A stretch of DNA of 49,872 nucleotides from positions 1 to 49,872 of the forward strand of contig DAIQPZ010000003.1 in assembly GCA_036787065.1 (NCBI GenBank). Direction: 5' to 3'. Positions 42,035-49,804 of the stretch are shown here, in pieces. The stretch comes from JAJYIW01 sp036787065. GTDB lineage: Bacteria; Chloroflexota; Anaerolineae; Anaerolineales; Anaerolineaceae. Under the pieces are notes generated by a model that saw nothing but the letters and a program-made list of their open reading frames with translations, was not told the DNA's origin and ran no database searches. The translations under genes were made by a program, and so were the position numbers. The stretch's first letter is position 1. Each line of letters begins with the position of its first letter.

Positions 42035-42889
42035 TTAGATGGTATCGGCGAAGGTTCTTTCCATATGTTTGAAATAAATCAGACCAGTCACCAACAAAAC
42101 CAACACGATGGCGACTGAAACAATAAACAGAACATCGGGTGGGTTTTTACCTAACAATGCCCAACGGAAACCCTGGATGACCCCAGACATGGGGTTCAAG
42201 CCCACCAGAGGGCGCCATTTTGCTGGGATGCTCTCGATAGGGTATACCACAGGCGAGGCATACATCCATATCTGGATCAGCACTGGAATGATGTGGGATA
42301 CATCTCGGTATTGCACGTTGAGCGCAGAGAGCCATAAACCTACTGCCAGGGCAGTCAGCAGGGCCAGGGCCATCAGCAAGGGCAGCCAGAGGATAGTCCA
42401 CTGTGGCATCACACCATATGCCAGCATCATCCCTAGCAGGACCACAAATTGGATCGCGAAATCGACCACCGAAGCTAATACTGCCGAAATTGGGATGATC
42501 AGTCTGGGAAAATAAACCTTTGTCAGCAGGTTGGCGTTGCTCACCACGCTCATACTGGATCGCTGTAAGGCGCCCTGAAAAAGCTGCCAGGGAAGGATAG
42601 CTGAATAAGCAAACAGCGGGTACGGCACACCATTTGATTGCACGTGTAACAGCTTTTCGAAGACCAAAGTAAAGATTAAAACGGTCAGCAGCGGCTGGAT
42701 CACAGCCCAGGTGACACCCAAGGCGGTTTGTTTGTAGCGAACCTTGATATCTCGCCAGACCATGAAATAGATTAATTCACGGTATGTCCACAACTCTCGC
42801 ATATCCAAAGCTAACCAGCCGCGAGAAGGGCGCAGGTAGGTGACGGGAAAATCCAGCCGTGGGGTCAGCGGTAACTGGTTCGCAGCCAT
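42035..42889 (-). CDS. wzm: Polysaccharide ABC exporter permease (Wzm-type, ABC-2)
   Basis: 284 residues with six membrane segments. The N-terminal amphipathic R-E-L-I-Y-F-M-V-W-R-D-I-K-V-R-Y-K-Q-T near 41-55, L-G-V-T-W-A-V-I-Q-P and the C-terminal L-N-P-M-S-G-V-I-Q-G-F-R-W-A-L are diagnostic for polysaccharide ABC-2 permeases. It forms the membrane channel for lipid-linked polysaccharide. RBS AGGAAAGT precedes the ATG. Paired with the ATPase that follows. Confidence 0.92.
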   Translation of the reverse strand: MAANQLPLTPRLDFPVTYLRPSRGWLALDMRELWTYRELIYFMVWRDIKVRYKQTALGVTWAVIQPLLTVLIFTLVFEKLLHVQSNGVPYPLFAYSAILPWQLFQGALQRSSMSVVSNANLLTKVYFPRLIIPISAVLASVVDFAIQFVVLLGMMLAYGVMPQWTILWLPLLMALALLTALAVGLWLSALNVQYRDVSHIIPVLIQIWMYASPVVYPIESIPAKWRPLVGLNPMSGVIQGFRWALLGKNPPDVLFIVSVAIVLVLLVTGLIYFKHMERTFADTI

Positions 42890-42929
42890 ACTTTCCTACA
42901 AAAAAGTCGAACAATATCACTCGGATCCA

Positions 42930-43409
42930 TTAAAATTCTTCCATGACTATGATTACATTTAATCCACGGACCTCAAGGACTGGTAATCCTGGTGCATTAC
43001 TGATGCCGATTGCTTGTTCAAGGCAGGTCAAACGGCATATCTCGGCGATATCACCCTCTCCGACCAATCTGACCGTATGACAACCGGCCTGCCTGACTTT
43101 GACCAGGCAAGCCAGAACCTGCTGGCGTGTCTGGCGATAGATGCGTAATGAATTTTGGATATAATCCATGGTGAGGTGCGCCCGGAAGCTGATCCCTTCG
43201 GGTGTAATGATGTAAAGCAGCTTGCGCCGCTCGGCCCGGCGCACTTTAATATATCCCTTATTAATCAGCCGCTTGAGATGCCAGTTGACCGTTCCAACAG
43301 CGACTCCCAATTGGGAGGCGAGGGAGGCCTGGGTTGCATCAGGGTTCTGTTCGATTTTCTCTAATAAACTCAAGTCGTGCGTGCTATCTGGCTGTGTTTC
43401 CATACGCAT
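42930..43409 (-). CDS. Winged-helix transcriptional regulator
   Basis: 159 residues. The N-terminal 70 residues form a winged helix (N-P-D-A-T-Q-A-S-L-A-S-Q-L-G-V-A-V-G-T-V-N-W-H-L... then wing R-R-A-E-R-R-K-L-L-Y-I-I-T-P-E-G) of the MarR/ArsR-like type. The rest, about 75-159, is an uncharacterised helical and strand region with several cysteines and could sense a ligand or the CoA/sugar state. It lies directly upstream of the exporter genes (40 bases) and is a candidate regulator of the polysaccharide locus. TATACT lies 7 bases before the ATG, and a mobile element end lies 25 bases upstream. Confidence 0.78.
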   Translation of the reverse strand: MRMETQPDSTHDLSLLEKIEQNPDATQASLASQLGVAVGTVNWHLKRLINKGYIKVRRAERRKLLYIITPEGISFRAHLTMDYIQNSLRIYRQTRQQVLACLVKVRQAGCHTVRLVGEGDIAEICRLTCLEQAIGISNAPGLPVLEVRGLNVIIVMEEF

Positions 43410-43416
43410 TCCAATC

Positions 43417-43422
43417 AGTATA
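43417..43422 (-). promoter_or_regulatory. -10 box TATACT 7 bases before the regulator start codon
   Basis: The minus strand reads TATACT-GATTGGA-ATG with no Shine-Dalgarno. The -35 region 17 bases further up falls into the end of mobile element 5. A CGATATC sequence lies between them. Confidence 0.4.
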
Positions 43423-43426
43423 TATT

Positions 43427-43491
43427 CGATATCCGTAACTACTCAGCCATGAGGGTCCTTTTCGAACGGGCCTGAGCAGTTTCCAATATTC
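43427..43491. mobile_element. MITE-like element 5, short form without palindrome
   Basis: The element is 43435-43483 (49 bp). Left end GTAACTACTCAGCCATG; the right end reads GAAACTGCTCAGGCC as reverse complement. Flanks CGATATCC (43427-43434) and CAATATTC (43484-43491) match 6 of 8 with two transitions, compatible with a decayed duplication. Its inner sequence aligns with the outer arms of element 2 with the hairpin missing. It sits in the promoter region of the regulator gene. Confidence 0.65.
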
Positions 43492-43569
43492 AATAGCTGA
43501 ATTATAACCTCGACTTTGAAAAGATCAAGGATAATGGCTTTTTTTTCGCCTGGTGAGCCATTTTAGGAG

Positions 43570-45609
43570 CTAACGAGGGATGAGGACTTGCAAATTGAGT
43601 GATTGGATCACCGTTTTAGGTTGGTAGTAGGTAAGCAAGGGCCCGTCGATGTGGGTGACGTATGCATTGTTTTCCTCACCAAAAATGCTGTTGTCGCCTT
43701 GCAGCGTTCCGCCAACGGGGTCAGTAATAATCATTGAGAAACGGTGATTGCGCAGGTCTTTATCAAATGCTTGCAGGTAGTCCTGGTTGTTCGCCATGGC
43801 CATTTCCATGAGAAATGTCATTTCATAATCCGGTATCAGTGTGACACCCTTTACGACGTGAAAAGTGAGGAGCTGGCGCTGGGAGATAAAAAGGACTTCT
43901 TTGCTTTCAGGTCGAGCTTGATCCAGGATGGCCTGTAAGTCGGAGATGCCTTGATTAACCGCGGTGTTGTTGTGAGATGCCAGGGACACGTTGGCCATGG
44001 TTAGGGGAAGGAGTGGAACGACCAGTACAAGACCCAGAACCACCCAAGAGGGCTTGAAAGGTGACATACGCTCGGGCTGGTCAGGAACCATGCGGTCGAA
44101 GAACAGGTATGCGCCTACCAACGCCAGCATCAGCAAAAAAGCGTCCAGGTTGTGCAGGTTGCTGCCGCCACCAATCTTGATGCTCACAACCAGGTCCCCC
44201 ACCAGCAGCACACCCAGTGCGACGCCTATTCCCAGCCAGCGTAAAGGATGCCAGGCAGTTAGGCGGGGTAGGACCTTGGCCAATATTAGCCAGGTCAGCG
44301 GGAATATGGTCAGAGCCAGGGCCAGGACGATCCCCGTTCCATAAGTCGCGTTTGGCCACAAGCGGTATTTTAATAACGACGAGGTCAGGCTTGAGCCAAA
44401 CACATAGCTTGGGTCGCCCGAGATCGCCACATACACTTTGTTAGCCAGGTAGGCGGATGCGATGCCAAGGCCGGCCCAGGCTGCCGGCCTTGACCCATAC
44501 TGGATCAGGGTCTTGCCTTTGGCGGGTTGTTCCATTAAATAAAGTACCATCGCCAGCAAGCCGGGCACCGGATACCAGTTGATCCGGCTGATTCCGGCCC
44601 ACACAGAAGCGGCAAGAATGACGAGGGTCGAGCGCCAGAATTTCTGGGAGTCAAAACCCCACAAAACCAGCAGCGCACAGGCCATCAAATGGTAATAAAT
44701 AGGCCCCTGGAAGAAGAAAAGGAAAGCCCAACCCGCCACCAGCAGTGCAGTGACCCGGCTGGTTAGACGCAATCGCCTGGCTAATGAAACCCCGCCGGCC
44801 CAGGTAAAACCCAACCAGAGCAGCACCTGCCAGAGCCGGTGCCCCCAGACAGGCAGGTTGGGGATGATGAATGGGATCGCCTGGAGCAAATAACGCGTGG
44901 GATGAAGTACCGGTAGAGGGGCCTGGATCCCGTAAACGCTCTTTGCCAGAAACAGGGAGGCGTAATAATAGCGGCTGGCTTCAGAATAGCCGTTTAACGA
45001 CAGGGGAAAGCTGCTGATCCCCGATTCTCGGCCTGTATCTGGAATTAACAGCGCCACCTGGTAAACCACGCCGTACAACACCAGGCTCATCACCATGCAT
45101 TGGGTGAGCAAGCCGGCCCACCTTCCCAGTTTGAGCCGGGAGTCTGAGACGGAGGCATCCGTAAAGCCAGGCCAACCCGTGGCCAACAGAAAAATTGCTC
45201 CAGCCAGGACAAAACTACCGAAGATAAAAGGGTGGTTTAAAAACCGGAGCAGGCGGGTAAAAACGAGGGAGAAACGCAGCAGCAGGTAGGCCAATGCCAG
45301 ACTCCCAAAAAACACCCAGTTCAACGCACCCAGACGGCCCAGTCGTCCGGCCCAAATCTGGCTCTGGCATAAAAACCAGGCCGGCCGGTTGAAAGTCAGC
45401 CATAATAAACAACCTTCAACACCAGCCAGCAGCAAGATGGGAATTAAATTGAGCAGCCGGCTGCCTGAGAAATGGCCCATGAGAGAGCCCAACCCATAAG
45501 CCAGTTGAATCTTTTCTCCTACCACCCCAGTATCCATTAACAATGCAGCGGTTATAAAAAGCCGGAGGGATGCGATGCGTATCAGGTCCCGTTCTGCCGT
45601 GTCTGCCAT
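43570..45609 (-). CDS. Large integral membrane protein of the polysaccharide locus
   Basis: 679 residues with about 14 hydrophobic segments and a soluble C-terminal domain of about 150 residues (N-T-A-V-N-Q-G-I-S-D-L onward, with Y-E-M-T-F-L-M-E-M-A-M-A-N-N). No clear catalytic acidic loop as in GT39 proteins is visible, so the assignment to GT-C enzymes is uncertain. The C-terminal part resembles the extracytoplasmic tails of such membrane transferases. RBS AGGTG precedes the ATG, and its start lies 4 bases after the stop of the flippase-like gene, so they form an operon. Confidence 0.55.
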   Translation of the reverse strand: MADTAERDLIRIASLRLFITAALLMDTGVVGEKIQLAYGLGSLMGHFSGSRLLNLIPILLLAGVEGCLLWLTFNRPAWFLCQSQIWAGRLGRLGALNWVFFGSLALAYLLLRFSLVFTRLLRFLNHPFIFGSFVLAGAIFLLATGWPGFTDASVSDSRLKLGRWAGLLTQCMVMSLVLYGVVYQVALLIPDTGRESGISSFPLSLNGYSEASRYYYASLFLAKSVYGIQAPLPVLHPTRYLLQAIPFIIPNLPVWGHRLWQVLLWLGFTWAGGVSLARRLRLTSRVTALLVAGWAFLFFFQGPIYYHLMACALLVLWGFDSQKFWRSTLVILAASVWAGISRINWYPVPGLLAMVLYLMEQPAKGKTLIQYGSRPAAWAGLGIASAYLANKVYVAISGDPSYVFGSSLTSSLLKYRLWPNATYGTGIVLALALTIFPLTWLILAKVLPRLTAWHPLRWLGIGVALGVLLVGDLVVSIKIGGGSNLHNLDAFLLMLALVGAYLFFDRMVPDQPERMSPFKPSWVVLGLVLVVPLLPLTMANVSLASHNNTAVNQGISDLQAILDQARPESKEVLFISQRQLLTFHVVKGVTLIPDYEMTFLMEMAMANNQDYLQAFDKDLRNHRFSMIITDPVGGTLQGDNSIFGEENNAYVTHIDGPLLTYYQPKTVIQSLNLQVLIPR

Positions 45610-45613
45610 ACGG

Positions 45614-46579
45614 TTACACCTGTCCCTTCCTGGACGCCAACTCTCGGGCGCCTTCCAGGCTGTACCAGATCCCGCCTAACAGGCCGACGATGAGGTTGGT
45701 GATCAGCCAGTTGGTCAACCCGAGAGCCACACTGGTCGCGGAGGAAATGCCAAGCGTGCCGAAAAGAAGCACGTAAGCCTGTTCTCGCACACCCAAACCG
45801 CCGATCGAGATGGGCAGCGCCAGGGAGAAAGAGATAATTGGGACGAATAGGAGGAAAATCCCCACAGGCAGATAGACTTCCAGGCCATAAGCAATCAGAA
45901 TGTTGAACAGGATCAGCATCAGGTTGAAGACCAGCGAAACCAGGCAGGCCTTACCCAGGGCAGCATAACCCAGTTGGGAAATAGAGCGGTAAAAACGGGT
46001 TAACTTTTCTTGTCCGGGCAGGCGGATTTTGTCCCCCAACCAGGGGATCAGCGGGGTTCCCATCGCCAGCCATCCGCCGATCACACCTGCCAGGATAATG
46101 ACCAGGATCTCTGGGACGGATTGGGGTGGCAGAAATTGGTAACTAAAGGGCAGCGCAACCAATGCCATGACAAATAAGACCCACAATCCCACCGCCCGGT
46201 CCACCAGCGTGGTGCCAATGGCTTCGGGAACTTTACCGGTCGACCGGCTCAGCTCGACCATTTTAACCGCGTCGCCCCCCAACCCACTCGGCATGAAAAT
46301 GTTGAAGAAGGCGCCGACAAAATATAAGCCGACCAGGCGGGGGAGCGGTACATGGATATCGAGTGCGTTCAGCAGCACCTGCCAGCGCACCGCGCGCAGG
46401 GCTGTGCCAGCGATCATCAGTAAGGCGGCTAATGCCAGATAGCCCCAGGCAGCTTTGCGTAATATTTGTAACAGCTGGCCCAGGTCCGTTTTGAAGAACA
46501 GCAAATAAATCAGCAGTCCGGCGCTGATCAGGATTTTTAACAGGTTAAACCACTGCTTCTTGAGAATACTCAGCATCAC
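45614..46579 (-). CDS. UPF0104/LPG-synthase-TM-like membrane protein
   Basis: 321 residues with about eight membrane segments. Family blocks: A-L-R-A-V-R-W near 61-67, L-Y-F-V-G-A-F-F-N-I-F-M-P-S-G-L-G-G-D-A-V (85-105, the hallmark N-x-F-x-P-x-x-x-G-G-D), T-T-L-V-D-R-A-V-G-L and the C-terminal G-G-L-G-V-R-E-Q. Members flip or use lipid-linked substrates (MprF N-terminal domain, AglD-like dolichol transfer). The first codon is GTG at 46579 followed by ATG at 46576; which is used is unclear. It is divergent from 46618 with 38 bases between. Confidence 0.82.
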   Translation of the reverse strand: MMLSILKKQWFNLLKILISAGLLIYLLFFKTDLGQLLQILRKAAWGYLALAALLMIAGTALRAVRWQVLLNALDIHVPLPRLVGLYFVGAFFNIFMPSGLGGDAVKMVELSRSTGKVPEAIGTTLVDRAVGLWVLFVMALVALPFSYQFLPPQSVPEILVIILAGVIGGWLAMGTPLIPWLGDKIRLPGQEKLTRFYRSISQLGYAALGKACLVSLVFNLMLILFNILIAYGLEVYLPVGIFLLFVPIISFSLALPISIGGLGVREQAYVLLFGTLGISSATSVALGLTNWLITNLIVGLLGGIWYSLEGARELASRKGQV

Positions 46580-46610
46580 TTGACCTACCGTAATAAAGAC
46601 AGGCTATAAT
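46580..46610 (+). promoter_or_regulatory. Promoter of the divergent methyltransferase gene (TTGACC-19-TATAAT)
   Basis: TTGACC (46580-46585) and TATAAT (46605-46610) are spaced by 19 bases, slightly long. The start codon ATG follows the -10 box after 7 bases, so the transcript would begin at or next to the A of the start codon. There is no Shine-Dalgarno. Confidence 0.55.
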
Positions 46611-46617
46611 CACAGGC

Positions 46618-47457
46618 ATGCGACCAGAGATCGTCAGGCAGTTATTGGACTTGAATGCTTCATTTTACCAGACCTTTGCACCCGAATTCTCGGCAACTCG
46701 CCAGCGGATCCAGCCGGGTGTCTTACGCGCCGTCCGGAATTATGTCTTAAAATCGGCAGGCGATCAATTACCTGGAGAGATTCTCGACCTGGGATGTGGC
46801 AACGGTGAGCTGGCAGCCTACCTGGCTCGCGCGGGTTACGCGGGATCTTACCTGGGCCTGGATTTTAGCCCGCAGTTGCTTGAATTCGCCCGGCAGACTG
46901 TTCAAGGCAGCCGGGGAGACAACAAGGTTGCAGCCATCGACTTTCGCCTTGCCAACCTGGCAGCACCTAGCCTGGAGCCTTACCTGCCATCCGATCCGTT
47001 TGATTGTGCCATGGCCTTTGCGGCCCTCCATCACATGCCGGGCAGGCAAAACCGCCTGGGTCTGCTGCGCCAGGTGGGTGCCCATCTTAAGCCTGGGGGA
47101 TCCTTCATCCATTCCGAATGGCAGTTTCGTCGCAGCCCGCGCTGGCTGAAGCGCATCTTGCCCTGGGAACGGGTTGGATTAACGGATGACGAAGTCGAAC
47201 CCGGCGATACCCTGTTGGATTGGCGGGCCACCGGCGATAAAGGCGCCCCTGGACTGCGGTACGTGCACCATTTTACGGAAGAGGAGTTGGCCGAAGATGC
47301 CCAGAACAGCGGCTTTCGCATCCTGGAAACCTTTTATTCGGATGGCAAAGAAGGCGATCTGGGGTTATACCAGGTCTGGGAGCTGACAGAGCGGCTGAAG
47401 GAGGGTTCGACCCAGAAAAGCGTTTCCGGGGCCTGGTCGAAGGGCGATCCTGGCTAA
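46618..47457 (+). CDS. Trm9/ABH8-like class I methyltransferase
   Basis: 279 residues. Motif I I-L-D-L-G-C-G-N-G-E-L-A (55-66), L-G-L-D-F-S near 78-83, C-A-M-A-F-A-A-L-H-H-M-P near 128-139. The N-terminal A-P-E-F-S-A-T-R-Q-R-I-Q-P (21-33) matches the conserved 'Y-x-x-x-A-x-x-F-S-x-T-R-x-x-x-W-P' start of the Trm9/ABH8 family, which methylates wobble-uridine carboxymethyl groups in eukaryotes, so a tRNA-modifying role is possible; bacterial members are not well studied. It is the only plus-strand gene between two minus-strand blocks and has its own promoter. Confidence 0.72.
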   Translation: MRPEIVRQLLDLNASFYQTFAPEFSATRQRIQPGVLRAVRNYVLKSAGDQLPGEILDLGCGNGELAAYLARAGYAGSYLGLDFSPQLLEFARQTVQGSRGDNKVAAIDFRLANLAAPSLEPYLPSDPFDCAMAFAALHHMPGRQNRLGLLRQVGAHLKPGGSFIHSEWQFRRSPRWLKRILPWERVGLTDDEVEPGDTLLDWRATGDKGAPGLRYVHHFTEEELAEDAQNSGFRILETFYSDGKEGDLGLYQVWELTERLKEGSTQKSVSGAWSKGDPG

Positions 47458-47478
47458 AACCAGTTTGGTTTGGACAGG

Positions 47479-48495
47479 TTAATTGAGCTGCCCATTAAAC
47501 TCTTCCAGGCTGGCCGTGGGCTGCCAATTAATCATCTGGGTCGATGCGATCAGGGTCGAACGGACGTCAACCGTGGGCAGACCCACCTGCTGCATTCCCA
47601 ACACCACTGCGCCAACCACCGGCTTTGAAGGCAGGCGTACCATGCGGGCTTTTGGCGCCAGGGACGTGATCACCTGGCGCATTGGCTCGATTAATAAAGC
47701 GCCACTCTCGTAAAGACTGCCAATCAGCACAATTTCGGTTTCTTCATTTTCGAGGTGGAGTTGGCGGATTACACCGCATGCCATATCCCCCAACATGCGC
47801 CCGTTCCAGGCCAAAACGTTAATTGCCTCACCATCGCCTTCGCGGGCGAGTTGGACCACCATGATCGCATCCTTTGGCTTGAGCCGGTATCGCCCATAAA
47901 CAATACCTTCAAAGAGCGCATCCAGATCGGTTTCGCCAAAGTGCTTTAAAAAAGCCTGGGTCAGGCGAGTGGCCGGGCCCCGTTTTGACCATTCCCTGGA
48001 AACGGCCTGAAGCGCGCAGGTCACCACGTCGCCACCACCACCGGCTTCGCCAAATAACCATCCCTCACCGGTTACGCGTCCGGTTTGCCCCTGGCGGTTG
48101 AGTCCCCAACAGTTGCTCCCGGTACCCGAGACAACCGCTACGCCCCAACCTTCGCTGGAGCCGGCCAATAGGCCAAGCAATGTATCATTGACCAGGCCAA
48201 ACGGAGCTTGCAGAGCCAGAGCGGCCTGGATTTTCTCGCGAATGGGTTGAGTCTGGGTGGGCCAATCGTAACCGGCGATCCCGAATCCGGCGCCGGCAAC
48301 CTGATCGACATTAAGACCTGCCAATTCTAAGGCTTGAGCCGTAATGCCCTGGAGCACTTCACCCATGGCATCTACGCCAAGCACCTCGGGGCTGCCGCAC
48401 CCGGCTTCACCATAACCGGCGGTGTGTCCGGTTTCATTCACAATTAAGGCATGACTCTTGCTGTTGCCTACATCTATTCCGAGAAAATAACGCAT
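47479..48495 (-). CDS. BadF/BcrA-type sugar kinase (N-acetylglucosamine kinase-like)
   Basis: 338 residues from the ATG at 48495, preceded by GGAGG; a longer start at 48564 lies in the upstream gene. ASKHA ATPase motifs: F-L-G-I-D-V-G-N-S-K-S-H (4-15, phosphate 1), G-F-G-I-A-G-Y-D near 70-77, V-S-G-T-G-S-N-C-W-G (adenosine/phosphate 2 region) and G-E-G-W-L-F-G-E-A-G-G-G. This pattern fits N-acetylglucosamine or related amino-sugar kinases of the BadF/BadG family. It follows a GH4 glycosidase by 22 bases and probably works with it in scavenging a sugar. Confidence 0.8.
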   Translation of the reverse strand: MRYFLGIDVGNSKSHALIVNETGHTAGYGEAGCGSPEVLGVDAMGEVLQGITAQALELAGLNVDQVAGAGFGIAGYDWPTQTQPIREKIQAALALQAPFGLVNDTLLGLLAGSSEGWGVAVVSGTGSNCWGLNRQGQTGRVTGEGWLFGEAGGGGDVVTCALQAVSREWSKRGPATRLTQAFLKHFGETDLDALFEGIVYGRYRLKPKDAIMVVQLAREGDGEAINVLAWNGRMLGDMACGVIRQLHLENEETEIVLIGSLYESGALLIEPMRQVITSLAPKARMVRLPSKPVVGAVVLGMQQVGLPTVDVRSTLIASTQMINWQPTASLEEFNGQLN

Positions 48496-48517
48496 GGGGA
48501 AGAGCCTCCGGATCGGG

Positions 48518-49804
48518 CTAGAACTGGGGTAGATAAGCCTTGTGCGTGGCCAACATGTCTTCAAACACAGCTTTTACCTGGCCGGCGGATGGACCGAGCG
48601 GATGGGCTAACAAGGCTTCGTAGGCCGCGCGCCGGTCACCGTGCACAGCGGCTTCCACAGTCAGGATCTCGTACATTTTTACCTGGGAAAGAAGCCCGAA
48701 ACACACAGGTGGGAGGGGCTTAGCGGGTAGGGGATGGATGCCGTGGGCATCGACTCGCGTGGGCATTTCAAGCACCCAATCGCTGGGCCAGCCGGGCACG
48801 GCGCCACTATGGCGTACATTGGTGACGTGAATTTCCCCTAGATTGTTGACGTGGGCATTGATCAATTGGGTGGCGACGGTCGAATAATAGGCCCCACCGC
48901 GTTTCAGCAGATCGGCGGATGGTTCGCTGCGATCTGGCTCGGCGTACTGGCGCAGCAGATCGGCCTCGATAGCCATCACTTCCTCGCCCCTTGATGGCGG
49001 CCATTTTTTCTGGACTTCCAGCTTATGGGCCGTATCATAATAATATTGCAGGTAACCATTGGGGATCATCTGCAAGGTTTCCACTATGTCGGGATCCCAT
49101 TCGGGATCACTTTCCTTTCGCAGTTGGGCAACGGCTCCGCTGATCACCTGGGGCCATACCTCTTCGCCTTCGATTTTAAATCCTCTATGCCAGGATAAGT
49201 GGTTCAGCCCCAGGGTGTTCAATTCGGCCTTTTCCGTTGGGATGGGATGGCCCATCTGCTTGCCCAACTCTTCAAGGATTTCCATTTTCATGTGGAAAGG
49301 CCCATTACACAGACCCACCGAGAGTACATCTGGCGCATACCGGTTGAGCGCTTCGGTCACCAATCCGGAAGGGTTGGCGAAATTAATCAAAAGTGCCTGG
49401 GGGGCGGTGGCCTTCATATCGCGCGCGACACCTAGAATGACCGGAATAGTGCGTAGTGCCTTGGCCATACCCCCGATGCCTGTGGTTTCCTGGCCGATTA
49501 ACCCATGGCGAAGTCCAAGGTATTCGTCTGCGCGGCGTGCTGGCATCATCCCGACCCGCACCTGGGTGATCACATAGCTGGCGCCGGCGACGGCTTCGCG
49601 CTGGTTTTGAGTCAGGATCACTTTAAAGGGGTCCCCATGCGCAGCGACCATACGTTGGGCGAACTTGCCAACGACTTCAAGTCTTTCTGGAGAAATATCC
49701 ATCAGCCAGAGTTCGCTAACGTGCAAGGAGTTTTGCCGTTCCAAGAAACCATTGATCAACTCGGGAGTGTAAGTTGAGCCACCGCCAATCACCGCGATTT
49801 TCAT
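48518..49804 (-). CDS. GH4 family glycosidase (6-phospho-beta-glucosidase-like)
   Basis: 428 residues. The NAD-binding start I-A-V-I-G-G-G-S-T-Y-T-P (3-14), Q-E-T-T-G-I-G-G (105-112), N-F-A-N-P-S-G-L-V-T-E-A (141-152), the metal-binding Cys in G-L-C-N-G-P (C166) and L-G-L-N-H-L-S-W (H202) are the hallmarks of family GH4. C-N rather than C-H-S favours the phospho-beta-glucosidase branch. GH4 enzymes hydrolyse (phospho)glycosides by an NAD- and Mn-dependent redox mechanism. AAGGAGA precedes the ATG. No sugar transporter is visible inside the window. Confidence 0.88.
   Translation of the reverse strand: MKIAVIGGGSTYTPELINGFLERQNSLHVSELWLMDISPERLEVVGKFAQRMVAAHGDPFKVILTQNQREAVAGASYVITQVRVGMMPARRADEYLGLRHGLIGQETTGIGGMAKALRTIPVILGVARDMKATAPQALLINFANPSGLVTEALNRYAPDVLSVGLCNGPFHMKMEILEELGKQMGHPIPTEKAELNTLGLNHLSWHRGFKIEGEEVWPQVISGAVAQLRKESDPEWDPDIVETLQMIPNGYLQYYYDTAHKLEVQKKWPPSRGEEVMAIEADLLRQYAEPDRSEPSADLLKRGGAYYSTVATQLINAHVNNLGEIHVTNVRHSGAVPGWPSDWVLEMPTRVDAHGIHPLPAKPLPPVCFGLLSQVKMYEILTVEAAVHGDRRAAYEALLAHPLGPSAGQVKAVFEDMLATHKAYLPQF

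Noticed and set aside
43533..43562. Possible terminator AATGGCT...AGCCATT after the 43570-45609 gene
   Set aside because: Only 7-bp arms with a long loop that contains the T/A run; too weak to call.
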